Counted from the first letter of the stretch, positions 14,682 through 23,580 are shown. The stretch is 64,000 nt of DNA from Paludibacteraceae bacterium (GCA_017559385.1 JAFYSK010000046.1:37453-101452); one strand, 5' to 3'. Numbers and translations: made by a program. The notes: generated by a model from the letters alone, not told the origin.

Positions 14682-15491
14682 TTACTTAGTGCGTCCTGTG
14701 AAATTATCCATTGCATGATAGATGCCAAAAACTGTGCCAAAGACGAAGTCAAAGACACGAATTGGCAGAATAGCTTGCCAAAAACGGATAAAATGGAAGC
14801 CAAATGGTATGCCACGGAAGGTTTGGTTGCGTTCGATGGCACAAATAATCTTTTTGGCAGTAGGTTCCGGCTTTTGTATTGGCAGAAGAGGTGACTTCAC
14901 GCCGTTGAACATACCCGTGTTGATGAAGTAGGGTGCAATGGTGGTCACATGTACGTTGGATTTCATCTCTTGTAGTTCGATACGCACGGAGTCGCTCCAA
15001 CCGATAGCCGCCCATTTGCTAGCTGCATAGACAGACATCTTGGGGTTGGAAAGCATACCTCCCGCCGAAGCGATATTGCAGATATGACCGCTATTGCGAC
15101 GTAGCATATCGGGGAGAATCTCCTTGGTGATGATCATCGGAGCAATGGTGTTGACCTCCAATGTGAGGCGGATATCTTGCTCGGTTTGTTGGTCAAACGT
15201 TTTGTTCCCACGAACGATTCCCGCACAGTTAATCAGGATATCCACTCCTCCACACTCCTGTTTGATTTGCTGATAGGTAGAAGCTACTAATAGACTGTTT
15301 GTGATGTCCACTTTATAGATATATACACGTCCGCGCGAAGCGAACTCTGCTGCTGTGGCTTCTATTGCTTCTTGATTCACATCCCAAATAATCAACGCTT
15401 TAGCCCCTTTTTCTAACGCCATCCTGCCCATAATTTTGCCAATTCCAGATGCTCCACCTGTGATTAGCACATTTGCATTTTTCAGTTTCAT
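14682..15491 (-). CDS. Short-chain dehydrogenase/reductase
   Basis: 269 residues. Classical SDR with TGGASGIG (residues 11-18), CAGI in the NNAG position, catalytic Ser in IASAGG and the YAASK Tyr/Lys pair (about 155-159). The C-terminal part (FHFIRFWQAILPIRVFDFVF) is hydrophobic and may touch the membrane. Similar enzymes of this class reduce or oxidise lipid alcohols, ketones or steroids; the substrate is not readable. Divergent from the TetR gene, first gene of the probable operon with the aldehyde dehydrogenase. Its promoter contains the palindrome also found at the acyl-CoA synthetase promoter. Confidence 0.91.
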   Translation of the reverse strand: MKLKNANVLITGGASGIGKIMGRMALEKGAKALIIWDVNQEAIEATAAEFASRGRVYIYKVDITNSLLVASTYQQIKQECGGVDILINCAGIVRGNKTFDQQTEQDIRLTLEVNTIAPMIITKEILPDMLRRNSGHICNIASAGGMLSNPKMSVYAASKWAAIGWSDSVRIELQEMKSNVHVTTIAPYFINTGMFNGVKSPLLPIQKPEPTAKKIICAIERNQTFRGIPFGFHFIRFWQAILPIRVFDFVFGTVFGIYHAMDNFTGRTK

Positions 15492-15495
15492 AATT

Positions 15496-15562
15496 GTTCA
15501 ATATAGTTCAAAATTGTTCAATGTGGTTCAAAATAGTTCTTATAATTGTTCAAGATAGTTGA
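15496..15562 (-). repeat. Phased GTTCA array in the leader of the SDR gene
   Basis: GTTCA begins at 15496, 15506, 15516 and 15526 (exact 10-bp steps), GTTCT at 15536, then GTTCA at 15548 and GTTGA at 15558. It occupies the untranslated leader between promoter and start codon. GTTC is also the half-site of the operator at 15611-15622. Confidence 0.75.
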
Positions 15563-15589
15563 TACAATAATTATACCAAAATTCGGGGG

Positions 15590-15622
15590 CAAAGGTACTA
15601 CTTTGTTTTCGAACGTATGTTC
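15590..15622 (-). promoter_or_regulatory. SDR promoter with operator-like palindrome
   Basis: TACCTTTG on the minus strand (15590-15597), 13 bp, then GAACGTATGTTC (15611-15622) covering the -33 region. The palindrome sits at exactly the same distance from the -7 box as GAACGATTGTTC at the acyl-CoA synthetase promoter. Confidence 0.7.
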
Positions 15623-15640
15623 AGTTTTTTTGAGAAAAAA

Positions 15641-15672
15641 TTTGTATATATCAAAAAAAATGCTTACCTTTG
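15641..15672 (+). promoter_or_regulatory. Promoter of the TetR-family gene
   Basis: TTTG at 15641-15644, 20 bp, TACCTTTG at 15665-15672. The palindrome at 15611-15622 lies just upstream, so autoregulation is possible. Confidence 0.7.
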
Positions 15673-15734
15673 CGGTCGAAAGTTTGTAAATTGGGAGGAT
15701 AGTTTAAGTATAAATCATTAAATACCATTTATTT

Positions 15735-16331
15735 ATGGAAGAGGATCGCAGAGAGAAAATACTACTTAAGGCTATTGAGTTGTACATGATAGAAGGCTAT
15801 GCTAATGTTTCCATCACGGATTTACAAGCGGCGTTGAATATGGGTAGAGGAACCATGTACTATTATTTTAAGGACAAAGATGAATTGTTCCAGGAAGCAG
15901 TTAGCACATTCTTGATTCACCCTAAACAAAAAGCTCTGGATCGAATAAAAGAAGGGGCAAGTATCCCTGAAATGATAGAAGCAATGGTCTATTATCTCAA
16001 TCAACTTAGAGATGTGCATGAACAAGTTGATAATAAGAATATCAACACTTCGAATGTGGTCAATGTGATGTTTACAGCGTATAGTAAGTTTCCTGAACTC
16101 TATAAGAAAGCTCGTAAATTATATGAGCGTGAGTTGAGTCTATGGATACAAGCTATCAAAACCAGTATGCGTGCTGGCGTAGTGCGTGGGGATGTGCATA
16201 TAGAAACAATCGCGCATATGTTTCTGCATATCAAAGATGGCTGGGATCCAGGACGTACAAGTGGTCCTATGAACTACGAGATATTGTACGACCAATACAA
16301 TTATCTCTATGAATTAATAAAAAAAACGTAA
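15735..16331 (+). CDS. TetR/AcrR family transcriptional regulator
   Basis: 198 residues. N-terminal helix-turn-helix of the TetR family (about residues 5-50; EKILLKAIELY, then SITDLQAALNMGRGTMYYYFKDKDELF), followed by a helical ligand-binding domain without a recognisable specificity motif. It is divergent from the SDR/aldehyde dehydrogenase operon and directly upstream of the acyl-CoA synthetase. Both flanking promoters carry GAACnnnnGTTC at the same spacing, so it is likely a repressor of fatty acid or aldehyde metabolism responding to an acyl-CoA or similar ligand (inference). Confidence 0.92.
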   Translation: MEEDRREKILLKAIELYMIEGYANVSITDLQAALNMGRGTMYYYFKDKDELFQEAVSTFLIHPKQKALDRIKEGASIPEMIEAMVYYLNQLRDVHEQVDNKNINTSNVVNVMFTAYSKFPELYKKARKLYERELSLWIQAIKTSMRAGVVRGDVHIETIAHMFLHIKDGWDPGRTSGPMNYEILYDQYNYLYELIKKT

Positions 16332-16387
16332 GAATTTATTAAAAAAAGCACGTTTTATCTATAAAAAATCATTTTTTATTTCGTTTT

Positions 16388-16420
16388 GAACGATTGTTCG
16401 AAAAAAAGGTAGTATCTTTG
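16388..16420 (+). promoter_or_regulatory. Acyl-CoA synthetase promoter with operator-like palindrome
   Basis: GAACGATTGTTC (16388-16399), 13 bp, TATCTTTG (16413-16420). No good -33 TTTG is present; the palindrome occupies that position, as at the SDR promoter. Confidence 0.7.
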
Positions 16421-16467
16421 CAATCGCATATGAAATATATGCAAAGATATTAATAAAAATAAGTAAT

Positions 16468-18120
16468 ATGGAATTAAAGCATTATTTGGAATATCTCCAA
16501 AATACAACTAAAAGAAAGTGGTCAGATTTGGCCATGAAGGATTTGGATGGTAACACATCTTACACCTATGGTGAATTGGCTAATGAGATTGCTCGTTTGC
16601 ATACTACTTTTCGTCTGTTGGGCGTAGAGCAGGGTGATAAGATTGCGCTGTGTGGTCGCAACTGCGCGAATTGGGGTGTTTTGTTCTTAGCTGTAGAAAC
16701 CTACAAAGCAGTAGCGGTAAGTATCCTACCTGATTTTACTGCAGAGGATGTACATGGTTTGGTGGCACACTCTGAGGCTAAATTGCTATATGTTGGTCCT
16801 AATGTACTCAAGAAGGTGGATGCGACTCAAATGCCAGGTTTGACTGCTATGATCTATATGGATGATTTCTCATTGAAGCATGCAGCTAACGAGGAGGTAG
16901 AGAAGGTTTATGCTACCATCGATGAGGAGTTTAAGAAGGAGTGGCCTAATGGTCTCAGTGCTGAGGATGTAGTTTATCCTACTGATAATCATGATGATTT
17001 GGCCCTTATTAACTATACTTCAGGTTCAACAGGTAACCCTAAGGGTGTGATGTTGACACACAAGAACTTGAGCGGTAATATCGACTTTGCTTGTAAGAAG
17101 ATTCCTCACCTGCCAGGTGATAAGATGATGTCAATGTTGCCTATTGCGCATATGTTTGGTTTGGCATTTGAGTTCCTATATCAGGTTTGCGATGGTGCTG
17201 AGTTATACTTCCTAACAAAAGCTCCAACACCAAGTACACTGATGAAAGCTTTTGCTCAGGTACATCCATTTATGATCTTGACAGTGCCATTGGTGATTGA
17301 GAAGATTATCAAAGGTAAAGTATTGCCTGTGATCAATAAACCATTGATGAAGTTGCTTTGGAAGACTCCAGGTATCAAGAAACTGTTGCACAAGAAGGTC
17401 AGTGGCACCTTGTTGCAAGCTTTTGGTGGCAATTTACGTTACCTTATTATTGGTGGTGCAGCGCTCAACGAAGAGGTGGAAACTTGTATGAAGGATATGC
17501 ACTTCATGTATTGCGTGGGTTATGGTATGACTGAGTGTGCTCCGCTCATTAGCTACGAAGATTGGCAAAAATATGCATATCGCTCATGTGGTAAAGCCAT
17601 CCCTGGCATGCAGATTCGTATTGATTCTGAAGATCCTCACAACAAAGAGGGTGAGGTACAAGTATATGGCGTGAACGTAATGAAGGGCTATTATAAGAAC
17701 GAGCAAGCTACTCGCGAGACCTTTACTGAGGATGGCTGGATGCGTACGGGCGACTTAGGTATTTTGGATAAGGATGGTAACCTCTTCCTACGTGGACGTA
17801 GTAAGAATATGTTGCTAGGTCCTAGTGGACAGAATATCTACCCTGAGGAGATCGAAGATAAGATCAATAGTTTGCCACTTGTATTGGAAACAGTGGTAGT
17901 TCAGCGTGATCAAAAACTGGTAGCCCTTGTGTATCCAGATACCACACCTGCAGGACAAAAGATATTGGCTGGTCGCAATATCTTCGAGTTTATGGAGGAA
18001 AACCGCAAGGAGGTTAACAAGGTCTTGCCTAACTATAGTCAAATTGTTGCTATTGAAGTGGTAGAGAAAGAATTCGAGAAGACTCCAAAGCGTAGCATCA
18101 AGCGATTCCTTTATAGTTAA
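16468..18120 (+). CDS. AMP-binding long-chain acyl-CoA synthetase
   Basis: 550 residues of the ANL adenylate-forming superfamily; activates a carboxylic acid with ATP and CoA. Motifs in order: P-loop-like INYTSGSTGNPKGVML (about 186-201), YGMTECAP (about 352-359), WMRTGDLG (about 426-433), hinge GRSKNMLLGPSGQNIYPEEIE and the C-terminal catalytic Lys in KTPKRSIKRF. The sequence around MLPIAHMFGLAFEF and the SKNMLL hinge is typical of the long-chain (FadD/FACS-like) group in Bacteroidetes. Monocistronic: own promoter, terminator at 18164. Together with the SDRs and aldehyde dehydrogenase it suggests conversion of fatty alcohols or aldehydes to acyl-CoA. Confidence 0.93.
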   Translation: MELKHYLEYLQNTTKRKWSDLAMKDLDGNTSYTYGELANEIARLHTTFRLLGVEQGDKIALCGRNCANWGVLFLAVETYKAVAVSILPDFTAEDVHGLVAHSEAKLLYVGPNVLKKVDATQMPGLTAMIYMDDFSLKHAANEEVEKVYATIDEEFKKEWPNGLSAEDVVYPTDNHDDLALINYTSGSTGNPKGVMLTHKNLSGNIDFACKKIPHLPGDKMMSMLPIAHMFGLAFEFLYQVCDGAELYFLTKAPTPSTLMKAFAQVHPFMILTVPLVIEKIIKGKVLPVINKPLMKLLWKTPGIKKLLHKKVSGTLLQAFGGNLRYLIIGGAALNEEVETCMKDMHFMYCVGYGMTECAPLISYEDWQKYAYRSCGKAIPGMQIRIDSEDPHNKEGEVQVYGVNVMKGYYKNEQATRETFTEDGWMRTGDLGILDKDGNLFLRGRSKNMLLGPSGQNIYPEEIEDKINSLPLVLETVVVQRDQKLVALVYPDTTPAGQKILAGRNIFEFMEENRKEVNKVLPNYSQIVAIEVVEKEFEKTPKRSIKRFLYS

Positions 18121-18163
18121 TTCGGTTATAGGATAAGGGATATCGGTTATCGGAATAATTGTG

Positions 18164-18200
18164 AAAATGCGCATACCATTTGTGTATGTGCATTTTTTTT
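18164..18200 (+). terminator. Terminator of the acyl-CoA synthetase gene, overlapping the MATE promoter
   Basis: AAATGCGCATAC / GTATGTGCATTT stem (18165-18176 with 18184-18195, one G-T pair) and a run of eight T. The loop contains the TTTG -33 element of the next promoter. Confidence 0.85.
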
Positions 18201-18210
18201 AGTACTTTTG
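18179..18210 (+). promoter_or_regulatory. Promoter of the MATE gene, possibly leaderless
   Basis: TTTG at 18179-18182, 20 bp, TACTTTTG at 18203-18210. The ATG is at 18215, only four bases after the -7 box, so transcription would start at or next to the start codon. Confidence 0.65.
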
Positions 18211-18214
18211 CAGC

Positions 18215-19549
18215 ATGAAGTCGCTTAACTCACAAATCTTGCGCCTTGCTATACCTAGCATCTTGGCCAATATCACTATTCCTCTCGTTGGAGTGGTGGA
18301 TACCGCTATTGTGGGTCATATTGCCAATGCTACCTATATCGGCGGTATCGCTATTGGTACGATGCTTTTTGATCTGCTCTATTGGAATTTTGGTTTTCTG
18401 CGAGTAGGTACTAGTGGTATGACGGCGCAGGCCTATGGTCGTGGAGATAGAGTAGAGTGTGCGCGTTTGCTGGGTCAGAGTGTGAGCATTGCTTTGATAG
18501 GTGCTATTCTCTTATGGGTGATTCAGTGGCTGTTTGTTACGGCTGTGCTTGCGATTGTACCTTGTTCTGCGGAAGTAGCATCCTTCGCTCGCGAATACTT
18601 TTGCGTACGTATATGGGCAGCCCCTGCTACCCTGTCTTTAATGGCATTTAAAGGCTGGTTTATTGGCATGCAAGATACAGTAAGTCCGATGATTACGGAC
18701 ATTGTGGTCAATGTGGTAAATATGGTAGTTAGTTACATTTTAGCCGTTTATACACCAATGGGTGCTATGGGTGTAGCGTATGGTACAGTGGTGGCGCAAC
18801 TAACAGGCCTGCTCTTGGCTCTCATACTTTGTCTAGTAAAATATAGGACTATTGTACAAGAGGTCTGGAAAGTACTAAGCGATAAGGCGATAAGGCTATT
18901 AGGCGATCAGGAAATGAAGCGGTTTATGTCTCTCAATGGCAATCTATTTATCCGCTCGTTGTGCTTTATGGTTGTGTATGTAGGCTTCACATCATTGGCA
19001 TCTAAATATGGTGATGTGGAGTTAGCAGTTAGTACTATCATGATGAAGCTCTTTATGCTATTCTCCTATTTTGTGGATGGCTTTGCATATGCTGGTGAGG
19101 CTTTAGTGGGCAAGGAGTTTGGATATCGAAAATCGGATATCGGCAATCGGGTATCAAGTATCAGTAGGGTAGTTCGTTTGCTATTTGCATGGTCGCTGGG
19201 AGTAGGAGTGTTGTTTACGATAATCTTTGTGGTTTGGTCGGGGGATTTCTACCGTGCCATGACATCGGATACCACAGTCTTGTCTCGCTTGGCAGATTAT
19301 ACGGGCTGGCTAATAGCTATGCCTATTGTGTCCACTTTGGCCTTTATGTGGGACGGTGTTTATGCTGGGGCTACTGCGGGCAAGCAAATTCGTAACGCAA
19401 TGATTTACGCGGCTTCAGGATTCGTCTTGTGCTATGTTACGACCTATTGGTGCTTAGGTATTCAAGGCTTGTATATTGCCTATTTTGCTCATCTTGTAGC
19501 ACGAGTCTTGTATTTAACACTAGCCTGGAAGAAAGTCTTAGTATTGTAA
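18215..19549 (+). CDS. MATE family efflux transporter
   Basis: 444 residues, about twelve membrane helices in two homologous halves, typical of Na+- or H+-driven multidrug and toxin extrusion pumps (DinF-like branch). It begins with RLAIPSILANITIPLVGVVDTAIVGHI, the usual first helix. Two cytosolic loop segments look repeat-derived: KVLSDKAIRLLGDQE (18876-18914) between the halves, and YRKSDIGNRVSSISRV (19120-19169). Both match the GATAAGGCGATAAGG and ATATCGG...ATCGG families found between genes. Start: the ATG is almost on the predicted transcription start. Substrate unknown. Confidence 0.93.
   Translation: MKSLNSQILRLAIPSILANITIPLVGVVDTAIVGHIANATYIGGIAIGTMLFDLLYWNFGFLRVGTSGMTAQAYGRGDRVECARLLGQSVSIALIGAILLWVIQWLFVTAVLAIVPCSAEVASFAREYFCVRIWAAPATLSLMAFKGWFIGMQDTVSPMITDIVVNVVNMVVSYILAVYTPMGAMGVAYGTVVAQLTGLLLALILCLVKYRTIVQEVWKVLSDKAIRLLGDQEMKRFMSLNGNLFIRSLCFMVVYVGFTSLASKYGDVELAVSTIMMKLFMLFSYFVDGFAYAGEALVGKEFGYRKSDIGNRVSSISRVVRLLFAWSLGVGVLFTIIFVVWSGDFYRAMTSDTTVLSRLADYTGWLIAMPIVSTLAFMWDGVYAGATAGKQIRNAMIYAASGFVLCYVTTYWCLGIQGLYIAYFAHLVARVLYLTLAWKKVLVL
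18876..18914 (+). repeat. GCGATAAGGCGATAAGGC-type repeat inside the MATE gene
   Basis: AGCGATAAGGCGATAAGGCT then ATTAGGCGATC. Reverse-complement relatives lie at 61170-61198 (CCTTATCGCCCAATAGCC) and 59091-59114 (ATAGCCTATCGCCTATCGCC). Confidence 0.65.
19120..19169 (+). repeat. ATATCGG/ATCGG repeat inside the MATE gene
   Basis: GGATATCGAAAATCGGATAT, then CGGCAATCGGGTATCAAG. Related text (TATAGGATAAGGGATATCGG) fills the spacer at 18125-18150 just before this gene. Confidence 0.6.
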
Positions 19550-19564
19550 GCCTAGTGTACTTAA

Positions 19565-19602
19565 AAAAAAATGAGATTGCCTACCGCAATCTCATTTTTA
19601 GT
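19565..19602. terminator. Bidirectional terminator between MATE gene and pgi
   Basis: AAAAATGAGATTGC / GCAATCTCATTTTT with loop CTACC (19581-19585): a 14-bp perfect stem serving both convergent genes. Confidence 0.92.
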
Positions 19603-19644
19603 ATATATAGCCTCCGTTCTGTCAGGAAGCCTTTGTGCGACTGA

Positions 19645-20976
19645 TTATAGTCGCGCTTTAATGGCAGCTGATTCAGCTTCGTACCCTGGTTTGTCAAGTA
19701 GTGCAAACATATTCTTCTTGTATGCCTCTACTCCTGGTTGATCGAATGGGTTAACGCCCAAGATATAACCTGATATACCACATGCACGCTCAAAGAAATA
19801 GAGCAACTCACCGATATAATACTCGTTGAGGGTAGGAATAGTGATTTTCATATTAGGCACACCGCCATCAATATGTGCAATCATTGTACCTAGTTCTGCC
19901 ATCTTGTTTACTTCGTCTACGCGCTTGCCTGCAAGGAAGTTTAGACCATCCAAATTTGCCTCATCATGTGGGAAAGGAACAGTATGGTTAGGCTCCTCCA
20001 CTGAGATAACTGTCTCAAACAAGTGGCGCTCACCATCTTGGATGTATTGTCCCATTGAGTGGAGGTCTGTAGTAAAGTCCACACTAGCAGGGAATATGCC
20101 TTTACCTTCTTTACCCTCTGACTCGCCGTATAGTTGTTTCCACCATTCACTTACATTGTGTAGTTTTGGATGGTAGTTAACTAGGATTTCAATCTTCTTG
20201 CCTTGCTCAGCATAGAGACTATTACGAGCAGCAGCATATTGTGCAGCAGGGTTCTCGTCAAAAGGTGTATCAATACCGCACACATGCATCATGCGCTCAG
20301 CACCATCGATCAGTGCGTTAATATCAAATCCTGCGCATGCAATTGGTAGCAATCCAACAGGCGAAAGTACGGAGAAACGACCACCGATATTATCTTCAAT
20401 AACAAAAGTCTTGTATCCCTCTTGTGTAGCCAAAGTGCGTAGTGCGCCTTTCTTAGCGTCGGTGATACATACGATTAGTTTTTTTGCAGCTTCGCGACCT
20501 TGTTGCTCTTCTAGTTGAGTCTTCAGCAAACGGAACGCTAAAGCAGGCTCGGTGGTTGTACCTGATTTAGATATTGAGATGATACCGAACTTCTTGTTTT
20601 TGAGTAGGTTCTGCAACTCATATAGATAGTCCTCGCCAATATTTTGACCAGCATATACTATTGCAGGTTTGTTGCCTTCTAACCAAGCGAAGCTGCTAGA
20701 AAGTGCATCAATCACTGCTTTCGCACCCAAATACGAGCCACCAATACCAATGCAAACTATCACTTCACACTCACTACGGAGAAGATCTGCGGTTGCTTGA
20801 ATATCAGCCAATTGTGGGCGGATGTCTGCAGGAAGATTCATCCAGCCTAAGAAGTCGTTTCCCTTACCTGTGCCATTAACTAGTTGTTCTTGAGCTTTAG
20901 CAACTTGTTCTTTATATGCTACTACTGCCTCAGCAGATACTGCTTTTGCATAAGAAAATTGTATATCTTTTGTCAT
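19645..20976 (-). CDS. pgi: Glucose-6-phosphate isomerase
   Basis: 443 residues, the compact bacterial form. Interconverts glucose-6-phosphate and fructose-6-phosphate in glycolysis and gluconeogenesis. Motifs: [30 protein letters not shown] (phosphate binding), [14 protein letters not shown], and the conserved His/Lys regions in [14 protein letters not shown] and [12 protein letters not shown]. It follows gpsA with a 3-bp gap, so the two are co-transcribed, and ends at the bidirectional terminator. Confidence 0.97.
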   Translation of the reverse strand: MTKDIQFSYAKAVSAEAVVAYKEQVAKAQEQLVNGTGKGNDFLGWMNLPADIRPQLADIQATADLLRSECEVIVCIGIGGSYLGAKAVIDALSSSFAWLEGNKPAIVYAGQNIGEDYLYELQNLLKNKKFGIISISKSGTTTEPALAFRLLKTQLEEQQGREAAKKLIVCITDAKKGALRTLATQEGYKTFVIEDNIGGRFSVLSPVGLLPIACAGFDINALIDGAERMMHVCGIDTPFDENPAAQYAAARNSLYAEQGKKIEILVNYHPKLHNVSEWWKQLYGESEGKEGKGIFPASVDFTTDLHSMGQYIQDGERHLFETVISVEEPNHTVPFPHDEANLDGLNFLAGKRVDEVNKMAELGTMIAHIDGGVPNMKITIPTLNEYYIGELLYFFERACGISGYILGVNPFDQPGVEAYKKNMFALLDKPGYEAESAAIKARL

Positions 20977-20979
20977 GTC

Positions 20980-21960
20980 TTATTGAAATTTTTGTGTTAG
21001 TTCTTTGATTGTCATTTTGGGTGATTTGCGATTGTAAAGGATTTGATACATAGCTTCTGCTATAGGTATATCTACTCCCAATTGTTTATTCAGCACATGA
21101 ATAGCCTTGGTGCCATAGTAACCTTCGGCCACCATTTCCATTTCCGTTTGTGCTGCCTTAACGCTATAACCCATACCTATCATTTGTCCAAATTGGCGAT
21201 TGCGTGAGAAATTGGAGTATGCAGTCACCAGCACATCTCCTAGATATCCGCTGTGGATGATATCGCGTTGGATATCCGATGTGGCATTAGCAAAACGCAT
21301 AATCTCGTGCATAGCATTGGTCAGCAACACTGCTAAGAAATTGTCACCATAGTGCAAACTTTTACACATACCCATTGCAATGGCATATATATTTTTCATA
21401 ACGCTGGAGAACTCCAGTCCGATAACATCATTGCTTGGGGTGGTGTGTACATACTTAGTGCTCATCATTTCGCACCACTCTTGCGATTGCTTGATATCGG
21501 TACAACCTATTGTTAGGTAACTTAGTCGCTCTAATGCTATTTCTTCGGCGTGGCACGGACCTGCTACAATTCCTATATGGTCGTTAGGAATATTGAAGTG
21601 CTTGTTCAGATACTCCGTCACACGAATATTGCCATCTGCAATCATACCTTTGACTGCTGAAATCACCTTTTTGCCCGATATGTCTATCGTTATATCATCT
21701 AGACTTAGCTTGACATAAGGTGATGGAATAGCCAAAATCAGCACATCCGACTGTTCAATCACATAGTTGATGTCGCATGAGAAGTTGATTTTGGAAGTAT
21801 CAAAATATGCCAACTCCAAGTGGTTAGGATTGCGGCGATTCTCGATAAACTCGTCTATCGTTTCTTGTTTGCGGATATACCAATTGATCTCGTCGTTGTT
21901 GGTCAACACTATTTTAGCTAATGCAGTTGCCCAACTACCTGAACCTAAAATACCGATCAT
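20980..21960 (-). CDS. gpsA: NAD(P)H-dependent glycerol-3-phosphate dehydrogenase
   Basis: 326 residues. Reduces dihydroxyacetone phosphate to sn-glycerol-3-phosphate, the backbone for membrane phospholipids. N-terminal Rossmann motif GILGSGSWATALAK (GxGxxA), SAVKG (catalytic region), and the C-terminal domain with the conserved Lys in SSVMKNIYAIAMG. Sits between lysS (75 bp upstream, hairpin in between) and pgi. Cytosolic; full length. Confidence 0.96.
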   Translation of the reverse strand: MIGILGSGSWATALAKIVLTNNDEINWYIRKQETIDEFIENRRNPNHLELAYFDTSKINFSCDINYVIEQSDVLILAIPSPYVKLSLDDITIDISGKKVISAVKGMIADGNIRVTEYLNKHFNIPNDHIGIVAGPCHAEEIALERLSYLTIGCTDIKQSQEWCEMMSTKYVHTTPSNDVIGLEFSSVMKNIYAIAMGMCKSLHYGDNFLAVLLTNAMHEIMRFANATSDIQRDIIHSGYLGDVLVTAYSNFSRNRQFGQMIGMGYSVKAAQTEMEMVAEGYYGTKAIHVLNKQLGVDIPIAEAMYQILYNRKSPKMTIKELTQKFQ

Positions 21961-21981
21961 AATTGTAATAGTTTAAAGTCT

Positions 21982-22026
21982 AGTATTTAATATCTACGCA
22001 TCCAATCAGATGCGTAGATAAATACT
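21982..22026 (-). other. Long hairpin between lysS and gpsA
   Basis: TATCTACGCATC (21991-22002), loop CAATCA, GATGCGTAGATA (22009-22020): a perfect 12-bp stem extended by AGTATT/AATACT on the outside. No T-run follows on either strand, so it may be an mRNA-processing or stabilising structure, or a weak terminator for lysS. Confidence 0.6.
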
Positions 22027-22035
22027 AAACTGCGA

Positions 22036-23580
22036 TTATTTCTCTGGCTTCATTGTTGGGAATAGAAGCACATCTTGGATAGATGGCTGTCCCGTCATGA
22101 AGATGGCTAGGCGGTCAATACCTATACCAATACCTGATGTAGGAGGCATTCCGTATTCTAGTGCACGCATAAAGTCGTGATCAATAATCATAGCCTCGTC
22201 ATCACCTTTGTCTGCCAGTTTCATTTGCTCCATAAAGCGGTTGTATTGGTCGATTGGGTCATTTAGCTCGCTGTATGCGTTGGCCAATTCCTTGCCATTA
22301 ACCATCAGCTCAAAGCGCTCTGTGAGCCCTGGCTTACTGCGGTGCATCTTTGTCAGAGGCGACATCTCCACTGGGTAGTCCGTGATGAAAGTAGGTTGGA
22401 TAAAGCTACCTTCGCATGTCTCGCCAAAGATCTCGTCGATCAGTTTACCTTTGCCCATCTTCTCGGTATCTTCTACGCCATAGCTCTTTGCCACTACACG
22501 AATCTCATTTTCGGTCATTTGGCTAAGATCATGCCCTGTCTTCTCTTGAATAGCTTCCAAAATAGGAAGGCGACGATAAGGAGCCTTAAAGTCAACGATA
22601 TTATCACCAATTTTTACTTGGGTTGTACCATTCACAGCGATTGCTATCTTCTCTAGCAGCTGCTCTGTAAACTGCATCATCCAGTTATAGTCCTTGTATT
22701 GTACATACAACTCCATGCATGTGAACTCTGGGTTATGTGTGCGATCCATACCTTCGTTGCGGAAGTTGCGTCCAATTTCATAAACACCCTCAAAACCACC
22801 TACAATCAGACGCTTCAAGTATAGCTCAGTGGCGATACGCATGTACATATCTACATCCAATGCATTGTGGTGAGTTAAGAACGGACGAGCTGATGCACCA
22901 CCTGCAATAGTCTGCAAGATTGGTGTCTCCACCTCTGTGTATCCGGCCTCATCAAACACCTGACGCATCGTGCGAATGATAGTGGCACGCTTCAAGAACA
23001 CATCTTTTACACCTTCGTTTACCACCAAATCTACATATCGTTGGCGATAGCGTTGCTCTGGATCATTAAAGCCATCGTATGCCACACCATCTTTGTATTT
23101 TACGATTGGCAGTGGCTTCAAACTCTTTGCCAATACAGTCAACTTTTGTGCGTGTACGGATATCTCACCCATTTGAGTGCGGAAGGTAAAACCTTCAATA
23201 CCGATAAAATCACCTATATCTAGCAGCTTTTTGAATACAACATTATACATTTGTTGCTCAACGCTGGTAGCTGTTTCGCCCTCTGGGGTAGGGGCTTGAA
23301 TATCATCGCGTGATACATATACTTGGATACGACCCTTCGAGTCTTGCAACTCAATAAAAGAGGCCTTACCCATGATACGGCGCGACATTAGTCGGCCTGC
23401 TATGCGTACAGGCTTGCCGTTGTACCACGCTGCCTCTTGGTTATCATCTTCGAAAGTAGATTTAATATCAATTGAATAGCCTGTCACAGGATATTCCGCT
23501 GCAGGATATGGATCAATACCCATATCGCGCATCTTTTGCAGACTTTCTCTGCGGATTACTTCTTGTTCACTAAGTTCCAT
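22036..23580 (-). CDS. lysS: Lysyl-tRNA synthetase (class II)
   Basis: 514 residues. N-terminal OB-fold anticodon-binding domain (about 50-150), then the class II catalytic domain: motif 2 in FRNEGMDRTHNPEFTCMELY (about 270-290) and motif 3 in GIGIGIDRLAIFMTG (about 480-495). Charges tRNA-Lys. Own promoter at 23639-23669. It lacks the longer C-terminal extension seen in some Bacteroidetes LysS and has the E. coli-like length. Confidence 0.97.
   Translation of the reverse strand: MELSEQEVIRRESLQKMRDMGIDPYPAAEYPVTGYSIDIKSTFEDDNQEAAWYNGKPVRIAGRLMSRRIMGKASFIELQDSKGRIQVYVSRDDIQAPTPEGETATSVEQQMYNVVFKKLLDIGDFIGIEGFTFRTQMGEISVHAQKLTVLAKSLKPLPIVKYKDGVAYDGFNDPEQRYRQRYVDLVVNEGVKDVFLKRATIIRTMRQVFDEAGYTEVETPILQTIAGGASARPFLTHHNALDVDMYMRIATELYLKRLIVGGFEGVYEIGRNFRNEGMDRTHNPEFTCMELYVQYKDYNWMMQFTEQLLEKIAIAVNGTTQVKIGDNIVDFKAPYRRLPILEAIQEKTGHDLSQMTENEIRVVAKSYGVEDTEKMGKGKLIDEIFGETCEGSFIQPTFITDYPVEMSPLTKMHRSKPGLTERFELMVNGKELANAYSELNDPIDQYNRFMEQMKLADKGDDEAMIIDHDFMRALEYGMPPTSGIGIGIDRLAIFMTGQPSIQDVLLFPTMKPEK

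Noticed and set aside
16380-16400. Palindrome as a terminator of the TetR gene
   Set aside because: GAACGATTGTTC is too short and weak for a terminator; its match and spacing to the site at 15611 favour an operator.
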